This document shows, one piece after another, positions 41,832 to 52,100 of a DNA stretch of 64,000 bases. Made by a program: the position numbers and the translations under genes. Below the pieces are notes generated by a model, which was not told the origin of the DNA, did no database searches, and was given only the letters and a program-made list of their open reading frames with translations. Position 1 is the first letter of the stretch. Each line of letters opens with the position of its first letter. The stretch comes from SZUA-186 sp039714155 (lineage in GTDB: Bacteria > Pseudomonadota > Gammaproteobacteria > UBA9214). Where the stretch lies: the NCBI GenBank assembly GCA_039714155.1, contig JBDLJX010000001.1:62001-126000 (forward strand), read 5' to 3'.

Positions 41832-42000
41832 TCTAGCCCGCACTTCTCACCGCGGGGCGAGATGATCGCGAAGAGATTTGGATTCACAGCGGATTTTCTG
41901 AAGAAGCGGAATACGGACTGTATTTCCGACTGAAGAAAATGCGCTGTGGATTCAAAGATCAAGCGAGGGCTCGTCATCGTGGTGAGAAATGCGGGCTAGA
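41832..42000. repeat. TAGCCCGCA palindromic element, long form
   Basis: The 169-bp element begins TCTAGCCCGCACTTCTCACC and ends with its near-complement. The inner arms GGATTCACAGCG and CGCTGTGGATTC pair too, as does the apical CGGAATAC/GTATTTCCG. It folds into one long imperfect hairpin. The short form at 20335-20391 has only the outer arms. It lies next to the MITE-like element, 20 bases away. Confidence 0.78.
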
Positions 42001-42031
42001 GGCATGTGCGTCAAGGCAGCCGTCATCCGGA

Positions 42032-43309
42032 TCACACCTTGTTGAAAGCAGCAGCGCCGGCATAGCTGGCTGCAGCCCCGAGTTCATCCTCGATCCGCAT
42101 CAGCTGGTTGTATTTGGCAACACGGTCGGAACGAGACAGCGACCCGGTCTTGATCTGCGTAGCACTGGTGGCCACGGCGATATCGGCAATCGTAACATCC
42201 TCGGTCTCACCGGAACGGTGCGATACCACGGCGCTGTATCCGGCATCGGCTGCCATATTGATGGCCGCAAGTGTCTCGGTGAGCGTACCGATCTGGTTGG
42301 GCTTGATAAGAATGGAATTGGCAACGCCCTTGTCGATGCCTTCCTGGAAGATCGAGGTATTGGTCACGAACAGATCATCACCGACCAGCTGCACCTTGTC
42401 ACCGAGCCGTTCCGTCAGGATCTTCCAGCCGTCCCAGTCACCTTCATCCATGCCGTCCTCAACCGACAGAATCGGATATTGATCAACCCAGGCCGCGAGA
42501 TAATCGGTAAACCCGGCAGCATCGAATTCGCGCCCCTCGGATGCAAGCACATACTTGCCGTCCCGGTAGAACTCGGAGCTGGCGGCATCCAGGCCAAGGT
42601 AAATATCACTGCCGGCCTTGAAACCGGCCTGCTCTACGGCCTCGAGTATGACTTCGATGGCCGCCTCGTTGGATGACAGGTCCGGTGCGAAGCCGCCTTC
42701 GTCACCCACTGCAGTATTCATACCACGGCTGCTCAGGACTTTCTTCAGTGCATGAAAAACTTCAGCGCCGTAACGCACGGCTTCGCGGATGCTGCCGGCA
42801 CCCACTGGCAGGATCATGAACTCCTGCAGGTCGACACTGTTATCCGCATGCGCACCACCATTGATAATGTTCATCATTGGTACCGGCATCCGGTATGGCC
42901 CGTCACCAAGCAAGCGGTACAGGCCACTGCCCTGCGCATTGGCGACCGCGTGGGCATTGGCCAGCGAAATCGCCAGCAAGGCATTGGCGCCAAGACGGCC
43001 CTTGTTATCGGTACCGTCGAGTTCGATCATGGTGTTGTCGATACCGGCCTGGTCGGTTGCATCCTTGCCAAGCAATGCATCTTTCAGGGCGCCATTTACG
43101 TTGGCCACGGCCTGCAACACGCCCTTGCCCAGATAGCGGCCCTTGTCCGCATCGCGCAGTTCAACGGCTTCACGCGTACCGGTGGAGGCACCGGAAGGCA
43201 CGGCTGCACGGCCAACACTGCCATCGGCCAGCGTGACCTCGGCCTCGACCGTCGGATTACCGCGGGAGTCGAGTATCTCACGCCCGTTTATTGCAGTTAT
43301 TTCTGACAT
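42032..43309 (-). CDS. eno: Enolase
   Basis: The 425-residue enzyme interconverts 2-phosphoglycerate and phosphoenolpyruvate, and belongs to the RNA degradosome in many gammaproteobacteria. Typical segments are INGREILDSRGNPTVEAEV, GASTGTREAVELRD, MMNIINGGAHADNSVDLQEF, SVEDGMDEGDWDGW and the catalytic SHRSGETED. It lies between kdsA and ftsB in the conserved pyrG-eno neighbourhood. Confidence 0.97.
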   Translation of the reverse strand: MSEITAINGREILDSRGNPTVEAEVTLADGSVGRAAVPSGASTGTREAVELRDADKGRYLGKGVLQAVANVNGALKDALLGKDATDQAGIDNTMIELDGTDNKGRLGANALLAISLANAHAVANAQGSGLYRLLGDGPYRMPVPMMNIINGGAHADNSVDLQEFMILPVGAGSIREAVRYGAEVFHALKKVLSSRGMNTAVGDEGGFAPDLSSNEAAIEVILEAVEQAGFKAGSDIYLGLDAASSEFYRDGKYVLASEGREFDAAGFTDYLAAWVDQYPILSVEDGMDEGDWDGWKILTERLGDKVQLVGDDLFVTNTSIFQEGIDKGVANSILIKPNQIGTLTETLAAINMAADAGYSAVVSHRSGETEDVTIADIAVATSATQIKTGSLSRSDRVAKYNQLMRIEDELGAAASYAGAAAFNKV

Positions 43310-43400
43310 ATTTCTCTTTACATTCCTTTAGTTATCGTTAATTTCTACATCAATATCTGAATAACCGGACAACCGCGGATTAGCGGGGAGAACCCAAGTC

Positions 43401-43496
43401 AGCCGTCCGGGTTATCCGTGGGTGTCGGCAGCAGGGACGCTGCCGTCAAGCCTGCAGGGACGGATTCACGGCGTCCCACGGATAGTCCGGTCGGCT
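43401..43496. repeat. 100-bp intergenic element with inverted ends, copy B
   Basis: The element has AGCCG and TTATCCGTGGG at the left, and CCCACGGATAG with CGGCT at the right. The centre is nearly identical to copy A at 38839-38940, and the flank TAACCAATGAAC matches. It fills the kdsA-eno gap. The rest of that gap (43310-43400) shows no other feature. Confidence 0.75.
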
Positions 43497-43537
43497 AACC
43501 AATGAACGCACGGGTAATAAACCGGAAGTCCCACTGA

Positions 43538-44377
43538 CTACTGCATCAATTCCGTTTCCGGGAACGGCTGTGATTTGACCGTGCTGTCAATCTGTTTGAG
43601 TATCTCCAGCAGTTCCCGCATGCGCGACAACGGCCAGGCATTGGGACCATCACTCAGGGCCTTTTCCGGTTCGGGATGGGATTCCATGAACAGACCGGAG
43701 ATACCCACTGCCATGGCGGCCCGCGCCAGCACCGGCACAAACTCGCGCTGGCCACCGGAACAGCTACCCTGCCCGCCCGGCAGTTGCACGGAATGGGTGC
43801 CATCAAACACGACCGGCACATTGCAGTCACGCATGACGGCCAGTGAACGCATGTCGGACACCAGGTTGTTATAACCGAATGATGCGCCGCGCTCACAAAC
43901 CATGATCTGTTGATTACCGGTTGCGAGTGCCTTGTCGGCAACGTTCTTCATGTCCCACGGTGACAGGAACTGGCCCTTCTTGATATTCACCGGTTTTCCC
44001 TGGCGCGCGACATTCTGGATAAAATTGGTCTGTCGGCACAGAAACGCGGGGGTCTGCAGGACATCGACAACCGCAGCGACTTCTTCCAGCGGCGTATCTT
44101 CATGCACATCGGTCAGCACCGGTACACTCAGCTGGTCTTTCACCATTTGCAGAATACGCAAACCCTCCTCCAACCCCGGGCCGCGGAAACTCGCATGCGA
44201 GGAGCGGTTGGCCTTGTCGAAGGATGACTTGTAGATAAACGGAATCTGCAACGACGCCGTAAGTTCCTGCAGCTGGCCAGCGGTATCAATCGCGAGCGCC
44301 TCGCTTTCGATTACGCAGGGACCCGCAATCAAAAAGAAAGGCTGGTCAAGGCCGGCCTCGAAACCACACAATTCCAC
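43538..44377 (-). CDS. kdsA: 3-deoxy-8-phosphooctulonate synthase (KDO-8-phosphate synthase)
   Basis: The 279-residue enzyme condenses phosphoenolpyruvate with arabinose 5-phosphate, the first committed step of KDO for lipopolysaccharide. Motifs include FFLIAGPCVIESEALA, YKSSFDKANRSSHASFRGPG, LTDVHEDTPLEEVAA and FDGTHSVQLPGGQG. The start is GTG 44377, with AAGGAG nine bases upstream. It follows pyrG by 31 bases. Confidence 0.96.
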   Translation of the reverse strand: MELCGFEAGLDQPFFLIAGPCVIESEALAIDTAGQLQELTASLQIPFIYKSSFDKANRSSHASFRGPGLEEGLRILQMVKDQLSVPVLTDVHEDTPLEEVAAVVDVLQTPAFLCRQTNFIQNVARQGKPVNIKKGQFLSPWDMKNVADKALATGNQQIMVCERGASFGYNNLVSDMRSLAVMRDCNVPVVFDGTHSVQLPGGQGSCSGGQREFVPVLARAAMAVGISGLFMESHPEPEKALSDGPNAWPLSRMRELLEILKQIDSTVKSQPFPETELMQ

Positions 44378-44408
44378 GTTACTTTACTCCTTGTGAGCCA
44401 GGTTACAC

Positions 44409-46076
44409 TCAGGCGTCGCCGTGTGCCATGGCCTGGATAGCGACAGGATGACTGCCTTCATTATAGGCCACTGCCGCCTGGATATACCCGCTAAACAGGG
44501 GATGACCATCACGCGGGGTCGAGGTGAACTCGGGATGGAACTGACAACCAAGGAACCAGGGATGATCCGGAATTTCCACCACCTCGACCAGCTTGCCATC
44601 AACAGACAGACCGGACAGCTTCAGGCCGTTGTCTTCCAGCACCTGGCGGTAATGGTTGTTGAATTCATAACGGTGACGATGGCGTTCAACAATAACGTCC
44701 TGCCGGTACAGTGAGTGCGCCAGGCTGTCATCAAGCAGCCGGCACTGCTGTCCACCGAGTCGCATGGAGCCGCCAAGGTCGGAATCCTCGTCACGCTGTT
44801 CGAGCCCGCCATCCTCACGGCTCCATTCGGTAATCAGGGCAATGACCGGATCATCGGCACCCTTCACGAACTCGGTCGAGTGCGCACCGGCGAGACCCGC
44901 TACGTGGCGCGCAAACTCGATCACCGCGACCTGCATGCCAAGACAGATACCGAGATAGGGAATATTGTTTTCACGGGCATAGCGCACCGCGGCAATCTTG
45001 CCTTCCACACCACGCTTGCCAAAGCCGCCCGGCACCAGGATACCGTCGGCACCTTCCAGTATGCCGGTGCCGCTGGTCTCGATAGTCTCGGAATCGACAT
45101 AGCGGATATTAACGTTGGTATGAGTATGGATGCCGGCGTGGATCAGTGCTTCTGACAATGACTTGTAGGATTCGGTCAGGTCAACGTACTTGCCGACCAT
45201 GGCAATGGTGACCGTATGAGTACGCTGTTCACTGTCACTGATGACCTGCTCCCATTCAGAGAGGTCTGCCGGTGGCGCATCCAGTCCGAGTTTCTCGACG
45301 ACGATCTCGTCCAGATCCTGTGCGTGCAGAAGTTGCGGAATTTTATAGATACTGTCGACATCCACCGCGGAAATGACTGCGCGTTCCTCAACATTGGTAA
45401 ACAATGCGACCTTGCGACGCTCGGCCGGCGGCAACGGCCGATCGGCACGGCACAGCAGGATATCGGGCTGAATACCGATGGAACGCAGTTCCTTGACGGA
45501 GTGCTGTGTCGGCTTGGTCTTGATCTCACCGGATGCGGCGATATACGGCACCAGTGTCAGGTGCATGAACAAGGCATGCTCGCGACCCAGCTCAACACCC
45601 ATCTGACGGATGGCTTCCAAAAACGGCAGGGACTCGATGTCACCGACCGTACCACCAATTTCGACCATGGCGATATCGGCATCACCGGCGCCCCGGCGGA
45701 TGCTTGCCTTGATTTCGTCGGTGATGTGCGGAATGACCTGCACGGTCGCACCGAGGTAATCACCGCGGCGCTCCTTGCGAATGACATTTTCGTAGATCTG
45801 CCCGGTAGTGAAGTTGTTGTGCTTCCCCATGGTGGTCCGGACAAAACGTTCGTAATGACCCAGGTCGAGGTCAGTCTCGGCGCCATCATTGGTGACAAAT
45901 ACCTCGCCGTGCTGGAACGGACTCATGGTGCCCGGATCGACATTGATGTAGGGATCGAGCTTCAGCAGGGTAACCTTGAGGCCGCGGGACTCGAGCAATG
46001 TGCCCAACGATGCGGAAGCGATACCCTTGCCCAATGAGGACACTACGCCGCCGGTAATAAAGATAAATCGGGTCAT
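44409..46076 (-). CDS. pyrG: CTP synthase
   Basis: The 555-residue enzyme aminates UTP to CTP with glutamine nitrogen. The N-terminal synthetase domain starts MTRFIFITGGVVSSLGKG. The C-terminal glutamine amidotransferase has the oxyanion loop LVPGGFGKRGVEGK, the nucleophile in PYLGICLGMQVAVIEFAR and the catalytic His-Glu in QFHPEFTSTP. ATG 46076 is the usual start; the frame is open to 46127. Confidence 0.97.
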   Translation of the reverse strand: MTRFIFITGGVVSSLGKGIASASLGTLLESRGLKVTLLKLDPYINVDPGTMSPFQHGEVFVTNDGAETDLDLGHYERFVRTTMGKHNNFTTGQIYENVIRKERRGDYLGATVQVIPHITDEIKASIRRGAGDADIAMVEIGGTVGDIESLPFLEAIRQMGVELGREHALFMHLTLVPYIAASGEIKTKPTQHSVKELRSIGIQPDILLCRADRPLPPAERRKVALFTNVEERAVISAVDVDSIYKIPQLLHAQDLDEIVVEKLGLDAPPADLSEWEQVISDSEQRTHTVTIAMVGKYVDLTESYKSLSEALIHAGIHTHTNVNIRYVDSETIETSGTGILEGADGILVPGGFGKRGVEGKIAAVRYARENNIPYLGICLGMQVAVIEFARHVAGLAGAHSTEFVKGADDPVIALITEWSREDGGLEQRDEDSDLGGSMRLGGQQCRLLDDSLAHSLYRQDVIVERHRHRYEFNNHYRQVLEDNGLKLSGLSVDGKLVEVVEIPDHPWFLGCQFHPEFTSTPRDGHPLFSGYIQAAVAYNEGSHPVAIQAMAHGDA

Positions 46077-46185
46077 CAATGCTCTGGAATCAGGGTTGCG
46101 GCAGTGCACCGCAGGACGGGAAAACACGTTACCAGATCAGGCCGTACACCACAATTCTTTCGGCTGCCGGAACGGCCTGCTTGCG

Positions 46186-47526
46186 TCAATTCGGCTGGTC
46201 GGGCTGCCGGTGCCAGTGAATGGCCATACCGGGCTCGCCGGCAGCGGCACTGAATGGCTCGCAGACCCAGTGCCCGGCAACCGCGGCCAGCCGGTCATCG
46301 ACATAGATCAGCGGGATACGCTGCCGTTCCCAGGGTGGCACCCCCCGCTCCTGGAACAGCTTTTTCAGGCTGTGGTGATGTTGCCGCCCTGCCGGCCGGC
46401 AACGTTCGCCGCCACGCCGGTAACTGACACGCACCTGCCGGTTGATGGCCGCCAGCCGGATGCCGTTACCGGACTCGCGGCTCGCGGTCAGGCTGCCACC
46501 GGCGGCCGGCAACAACAGCGGTCCCCGCAGGTCCCAGTCCAGCACCATCGCCGGGTTGTGGACCGGGGCCTGCCGCTGCAGGTAGAGCCGGTCCCGGTAA
46601 CGCCGCACTTCCTGCGCGGCAAAACGTACACAGGGTTCCGCATCAGCACGGCTGCCGAGAATATCGTTGCTGATGCGGGACAGCACCGCGGCCGACGGCG
46701 CCCCGCCACTGTGTTGTACCAGCCAGCTGCGCAGGACGTTGCGCTGTCGCGCCGGCGTCAGCTGCTGCAACGCGGGAATTGACAGGCAAGCCATCTGCTC
46801 ATGGCAAACATCATTAATATCACTGTCAGCCAACTGGCCGAGCAAGGTGGCCGCTTCGGCGCAATGAGCGGCACTGCGTGCCAGCGTCTCACTCGTGGCC
46901 GGCCAGCGTTCCCGCAGCACCGGCAGGATACGGTGGCGCAGGAAATTCCGATCCAGCCCGGTGTCGGTATTGCTCGGGTCCTCGACCCACTGCAGGCCGT
47001 GCTGCTGCGCATAGGCCAGTAAATCGACACGCCTGACAGCCAGCAGGGGCCGCAACAGGTGGCCAGCGCCAAATGTGCTCGCCGCCGGCATGGCAGCCAG
47101 TCCCTTAACGCCACTGCCACGCAGCAACTGCAGTAACAGGGTCTCGGCCTGGTCATCCTGGTGCTGCGCCGTCAACAGGCAATGACCGTCCGGCAGCCAG
47201 TCCTGCAGCGCGCTGTAACGTGCCTGCCTGGCTGCCGCCTCGGGGCTTTCGCCACCGACCGCACGCCCGTCCACCTGCAATTCGACCAGTGGCACCGCCA
47301 GTGCCCGGCAAACCGAGCGACAATGTTCCTGCCACTTTCCGGCTGCCGCCTGCAGGCCATGATTGACATGCACCGCACCAGGCGCTGCGGCAAGCGAGTC
47401 TCGCAGGGCCGTCAGCGCATGCAGCAAGACGTGGGAATCAACACCACCACTGTAGGCCACCCAGTAGTGTGTATCAGCCGGACCGGTCGATAATGCGTGC
47501 TTGAGAGTGGCGGGAGAAAAATCCAT
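46186..47526 (-). CDS. tilS: tRNA(Ile)-lysidine synthetase
   Basis: The 446-residue enzyme puts lysine on C34 of the minor tRNA-Ile so that it reads AUA. The PP-loop SGGVDSHVLLHAL is near the N-terminus, followed by HVNHGLQ and LLTAQHQDDQAETLLLQLLRGSG. The C-terminal half carries the tRNA-binding part, with RRGGERCRPAGRQHHHSLKK near the end. The gene lies between accA and pyrG. Confidence 0.94.
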   Translation of the reverse strand: MDFSPATLKHALSTGPADTHYWVAYSGGVDSHVLLHALTALRDSLAAAPGAVHVNHGLQAAAGKWQEHCRSVCRALAVPLVELQVDGRAVGGESPEAAARQARYSALQDWLPDGHCLLTAQHQDDQAETLLLQLLRGSGVKGLAAMPAASTFGAGHLLRPLLAVRRVDLLAYAQQHGLQWVEDPSNTDTGLDRNFLRHRILPVLRERWPATSETLARSAAHCAEAATLLGQLADSDINDVCHEQMACLSIPALQQLTPARQRNVLRSWLVQHSGGAPSAAVLSRISNDILGSRADAEPCVRFAAQEVRRYRDRLYLQRQAPVHNPAMVLDWDLRGPLLLPAAGGSLTASRESGNGIRLAAINRQVRVSYRRGGERCRPAGRQHHHSLKKLFQERGVPPWERQRIPLIYVDDRLAAVAGHWVCEPFSAAAGEPGMAIHWHRQPDQPN

Positions 47527-47568
47527 CGGTCTGCAGAACGGCTGCCGGTCATAACCGGCATGGGTCGG

Positions 47569-48528
47569 CTATTGCTCGGTGAACTCGCCATAGGCCATCA
47601 GGCGCTGGTAACGTTTCTCGATCAACTCATCCAACCCGTCTTTTGACAGTGCAGCCAGTTCCTCGACCAGCGCCTTGCGCAGCCTCTCGGCCATGGTGTC
47701 GATATCACGGTGCGCACCGCCGAGCGGTTCATTGATGATCCGGTCGATCAGGCCGAGTTCCCGCAGGCGACTGGAGGTAATACCCAGCGCCTCGGCGGCC
47801 TCCTCCGCCTTTTCGGCGCTCTTCCAGAGAATCGAGGCACAGCCTTCCGGTGAAATGACCGAGTAGGTGCTGTACTGCAGCATCAGGGTGCGATCACCAA
47901 CACCGATGGCAAGCGCGCCACCGGAACCGCCCTCCCCAATTACGGTACAGATAATCGGGGTATGCAACTGCGACATGGCAAACAGGTTCTTCGCAATCGC
48001 CTCACTCTGGCCACGTTCCTCGGCACCGATTCCCGGATAGGCACCCGGGGTATCGATAAAGGTCAGCAGCGGCAGCTTGAAGCGCTCCGCCATCTGCATC
48101 AGGCGCAGTGCCTTGCGATAGCCCTCCGGCCTCGCCATACCAAAGTTGCGATGCAACTTCTCCCTGGTGTCACGCCCCTTCTGTTGACCGATCACCATGA
48201 CCGGCATGTCCTCCAGACGACCGATGCCGCCGATGATGGCGTGGTCGTCGGCGTAGCAGCGGTCACCGTGCAATTCCTGGAACCCGGTAAAGATCCTGAC
48301 CACATATTCCATCATGTAGGGTCGTTGCGGGTGGCGCGCCAGCTGGGAAATCTGCCACGATGTCAGGTTCGAAAAAATGGTCTCGGTCAGCGCCCGGCTC
48401 TTGGCCTCAAGCTTGGTGACTTCGTCACTGATGTTGACATCGGCATCATCGCCGATATAACGCAGCTCGTCGATCTTGGCTTCAAGTTCGGCGATCGGCT
48501 GTTCGAAATCCAGGAAGTTCAGGTTCAT
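47569..48528 (-). CDS. accA: Acetyl-CoA carboxylase, carboxyltransferase subunit alpha
   Basis: The 319-residue subunit pairs with AccD to move the carboxyl group from biotin to acetyl-CoA in fatty acid synthesis. It has MNLNFLDFEQPIAELEAKIDEL at the start, LTFIDTPGAYPGIGAEERGQSEAIA and VIGEGGSGGALAIGVGDR. dnaE-accA-tilS is a standard order in gammaproteobacteria. Confidence 0.97.
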   Translation of the reverse strand: MNLNFLDFEQPIAELEAKIDELRYIGDDADVNISDEVTKLEAKSRALTETIFSNLTSWQISQLARHPQRPYMMEYVVRIFTGFQELHGDRCYADDHAIIGGIGRLEDMPVMVIGQQKGRDTREKLHRNFGMARPEGYRKALRLMQMAERFKLPLLTFIDTPGAYPGIGAEERGQSEAIAKNLFAMSQLHTPIICTVIGEGGSGGALAIGVGDRTLMLQYSTYSVISPEGCASILWKSAEKAEEAAEALGITSSRLRELGLIDRIINEPLGGAHRDIDTMAERLRKALVEELAALSKDGLDELIEKRYQRLMAYGEFTEQ

Positions 48529-48605
48529 TCAGTTATCCAGGTATTGTCTGTAATTCAGTATACCGGCAGAGAGTCGGCAGGGTGTTGATTATGCAGTTAC
48601 GAACG

Positions 48606-51600
48606 CTAAGTATATTCGACGGCCACCCGCTCTTCACCTGCCAGTTCCTGCAGGCGGTGCAGCAATTCATCCGTGGGATGCACGCTCCAGTCATCACCAA
48701 GCGCGACCCGCGCATCGGCATCGCCACCATGGTAGTCGATACAGACACGGCATTGCCCTTCCCTGAACGGTTGCAGAACCTCGGCCAGTGACCGCATGAA
48801 GCCATTCCGCGCCTGCCCCGATTCTACACCGACAACAACGCGACGCGCGTAGTTCTCACGCGCCTGGTTGATATCGTAGATCGCCTGTGCGGTTACCTGC
48901 AGGCGGCCCGAGTAGTCATCCATACCGATCACACCCTGGATTACCAGCAGTTTGTCCTTGCCCAGCATGGCCTGGTACTTGTCAAACACATCGGAAAAAA
49001 TGCGCACATCGATACGTGCCGTGTGATCGTCCATGCTCAGGAAGGCAATCTTGCCACCACGCTGGGTTTTGCGCACCCGCATGGTCATGACCAGCCCGGC
49101 AATGGCGACCTGCCGTTCACCCGCCTCGGGACGGCCGGCCGGGTTATCGCCATTCGCGCTTACCAGGCTGGCGAGTCTGCCACTGGTGATATTTTCCAGT
49201 TCGCGCACATATCGGCTAATCGGGTGACCGGTCAGGTACAGGCCAAGCGTTTCCTTTTCGCCCAGCAGCTTCTGTTCTTCACCCCATTCAGGTACTACCT
49301 GCTTCTCTAACGGCACAATACTTTCCTGCCGGGTTTCACCAAACAGGTCGTCCTGGCCGGTGTCCTGGTTGCGCGCCGACTGCATTGCCATCTGCAACGC
49401 CATCGGCAGATTGGCGATCTGCGCAGCACGGGTATCACCCATGGAGTCAAGCGCACCGGCACGGATCAGTGAATCAAAAACCCGGCGGTTGAGCTTGCGA
49501 GTATCGACCCGCTGGCAGAAATCGAACAGGTCGGTATAGCGCCCATGTTCGTGACGTTCCTGCAGGATGCATTCAATCGCCGACTGCCCGACACCCTTGA
49601 TGGCGCCAAGCCCGTAAAGAATGATGTCATCCGACTGCACGGTAAAATAATAGTCCGACGTATTTACATCCGGTGGCACTACTTTCAGTTTCATGTCCCG
49701 GCATTCAGCAATCAGCAACACGATCTTGTCGGTGTTGTCCATGTCAGTCGACAGCACCGCCGCCATGAACGCCGCCGGGTAATGCGCCTTCAGCCAGGCG
49801 GTCTGGTAGGAAATCAGCGCATAGGCGGCCGAGTGGCTCTTGTTAAAACCGTAACCGGCAAACTTCTCCATCAGATCAAAAATACCACTGGCAACAGCTT
49901 CGTCGACGCCTCGCGCCAGTGCACCTTCGAGGAAAATGGTGCGCTGCTTGGCCATTTCCTCGGGTTTTTTCTTACCCATGGCACGGCGCAGCAGGTCGGC
50001 TCCACCAAGCGTGTAGCCGGCCAGCAACTGGGCGATCTGCATGACCTGTTCCTGGTAGAGAATCACGCCGTAGGTGGGTTTGAGTATCGGCTCGAGATCC
50101 GGGTGCGGATACTTGACTGTCGCCATACCGTGCTTGCGCTTGATGAAGTCATCGACCATGCCCGACTGCAACGGGCCGGGCCGGAACAGTGCCACCAGTG
50201 CAACAATATCCTCGAAACTGTCCGGTTGCAGGCGCCGGATCAGGTCTTTCATGCCGGTGGATTCGAGCTGGAACACCGCCGTGGTGCCGCAGGCCTTGAG
50301 CAAGCTGAAGGCCGCCTTGTCAGTCAGCGGAATGCCCTCGATATCAATGACCGGCTCACCGGCATTGGCACGCAGCGCATTAATGGTTTGCAAGGCACGG
50401 TCAATAATCGTCAGGGTGCGCAGACCGAGGAAATCAAACTTCACCAGCCCGACGGCCTCGACATCATCCTTGTCATACTGGCTGACAATGGCGTCACCAC
50501 CCTGTTCGCAATACAGTGGTGTGAAGTCGGTCAGGCGTGAAGGCGCGATCACGACACCACCGGCATGCTTGCCGGCATTTCGTGACAAACCCTCCAGTGA
50601 TTGCGCAAGATCGATAACCGTGCGCACATCCTCGTCGGCATCGTACAACTCCGCCAGTGCCGGCTCCTGGTCCAGCGCCTTGTCCAGTGTTATGCCGATT
50701 TCGAATGGAATCAGCCTGGCAATGCGATCGACAAAGCCGTACGGATGTCCGAGTACACGGCCAACATCCCTGACTACTGCCTTGGCCGCCATCGAACCAT
50801 AGGTAATGATCTGTGAAACACGATCCCGGCCATAACGCCCGGCGACGTAATCAATGACACGGTCACGCCCCTCCATGCAGAAGTCAACATCGAAATCCGG
50901 CATGGAAACACGTTCGGGATTGAGGAAGCGTTCAAACAGCAGGTCATAACGGATCGGATCAAGATCGGTGATCGTCAGCGCATAGGCCACCAGCGAGCCG
51001 GCGCCGGAACCACGGCCGGGACCTACCGGCACACCGTTCTGCTTGGCCCATTTGATGAAGTCGGCAACGATAAGGAAATAACCCGGGAAACCCATGGACA
51101 CGATGACCTGGACCTCTGTTTCCAGCCGGTCGAGGTATTGCTGACGTAGCGTACCGTCCTTGTCCGCAGCAGGCATCAGAATCTTCTGCAGACGCAGTTC
51201 CAGCCCTTCCCTGGCCTGGCGCCTGAAATATTCGTCCAGTGTAAGGTCAGCCGGTACTGGAAAATCCGGCAGGTAATTCTTGCCCAGTTCAACCTCGAGA
51301 TTGCAGCGGCGGGCAATGGCAACCGTATTCTCCAGCGCTTCCGGTATATCGCTGAACAGTTCCGCCATTTCTTCCGGTGACTTGATGTATTGCTGTTCCG
51401 AGAATGCATGGCTGCGGCGGGAGTCATTCAGTACACGGCCCTCGTTGATACAGACGCGTGCTTCGTGGGCTTCGTAATCTGACGCCGCAATGAAATGCAC
51501 ATCATTGGTGGCCACCACTGGTAACGCAGTTTCGGTGGCCAGTGCCACGGCACGGTGCAGGTATTCTTCATCCCCTGCCCGCCCGGTACGCTGCAACTCC

Positions 51601-52100
51601 AGATAAAAACTGTCAGGGAAAAGTTTCTGCCAGTGCTGCAGCAATATATGTGCGCGGTCCGGCTTGTTCACCAGCAGTGCCTGGCCGACATCACCTGCCC
51701 GCCCGCCGGACAATGCAATCAGTCCATCCGTACAACCTTCAAGCCAGGCCTTTTCCAGTACCGGCAGACCGGCATGCTGACCCTCGGTGTACGTGCGCGA
51801 CACCAGCCGGGACAGGTTCAGATAACCTGTACGGTTCTTGCACAACAGCACAATGCGTGTCGGTTGCTCCTTGCTGTCGCCATCCGCAACCCACAGGTCG
51901 ACCCCGATAATCGGTTTCAAGCCGGCCGACATTGCAGCCCGGTAAAACTTGACCATGGCGAACAGGTTGCCCTGATCGGTTACTGCAACCGCCGGCATGC
52001 CCGAATCGGCTGACTTTCTGACCAGCGCCGGTATCCGGACCGTGCCGTTGGCGAGTGAATATTCAGTGTGGACGTGGAGATGGATGAAGGTCGATGACAT
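48606..52100 (-). CDS. dnaE: DNA polymerase III alpha subunit
   Basis: The 1164-residue replicative polymerase has an N-terminal PHP domain (FIHLHVHTEYSLANGT), then the polymerase core. The core shows GPGRGSGAGSLVAYAL and the catalytic MPDFDVDFCMEGRD. The helix-hairpin-helix and OB domains follow in the last third. No ribosome binding site precedes ATG 52100, but the N-terminus is canonical. Its 5' gap (52101-52405) is shared with the divergent GGDEF gene. Confidence 0.97.
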   Translation of the reverse strand: MSSTFIHLHVHTEYSLANGTVRIPALVRKSADSGMPAVAVTDQGNLFAMVKFYRAAMSAGLKPIIGVDLWVADGDSKEQPTRIVLLCKNRTGYLNLSRLVSRTYTEGQHAGLPVLEKAWLEGCTDGLIALSGGRAGDVGQALLVNKPDRAHILLQHWQKLFPDSFYLELQRTGRAGDEEYLHRAVALATETALPVVATNDVHFIAASDYEAHEARVCINEGRVLNDSRRSHAFSEQQYIKSPEEMAELFSDIPEALENTVAIARRCNLEVELGKNYLPDFPVPADLTLDEYFRRQAREGLELRLQKILMPAADKDGTLRQQYLDRLETEVQVIVSMGFPGYFLIVADFIKWAKQNGVPVGPGRGSGAGSLVAYALTITDLDPIRYDLLFERFLNPERVSMPDFDVDFCMEGRDRVIDYVAGRYGRDRVSQIITYGSMAAKAVVRDVGRVLGHPYGFVDRIARLIPFEIGITLDKALDQEPALAELYDADEDVRTVIDLAQSLEGLSRNAGKHAGGVVIAPSRLTDFTPLYCEQGGDAIVSQYDKDDVEAVGLVKFDFLGLRTLTIIDRALQTINALRANAGEPVIDIEGIPLTDKAAFSLLKACGTTAVFQLESTGMKDLIRRLQPDSFEDIVALVALFRPGPLQSGMVDDFIKRKHGMATVKYPHPDLEPILKPTYGVILYQEQVMQIAQLLAGYTLGGADLLRRAMGKKKPEEMAKQRTIFLEGALARGVDEAVASGIFDLMEKFAGYGFNKSHSAAYALISYQTAWLKAHYPAAFMAAVLSTDMDNTDKIVLLIAECRDMKLKVVPPDVNTSDYYFTVQSDDIILYGLGAIKGVGQSAIECILQERHEHGRYTDLFDFCQRVDTRKLNRRVFDSLIRAGALDSMGDTRAAQIANLPMALQMAMQSARNQDTGQDDLFGETRQESIVPLEKQVVPEWGEEQKLLGEKETLGLYLTGHPISRYVRELENITSGRLASLVSANGDNPAGRPEAGERQVAIAGLVMTMRVRKTQRGGKIAFLSMDDHTARIDVRIFSDVFDKYQAMLGKDKLLVIQGVIGMDDYSGRLQVTAQAIYDINQARENYARRVVVGVESGQARNGFMRSLAEVLQPFREGQCRVCIDYHGGDADARVALGDDWSVHPTDELLHRLQELAGEERVAVEYT

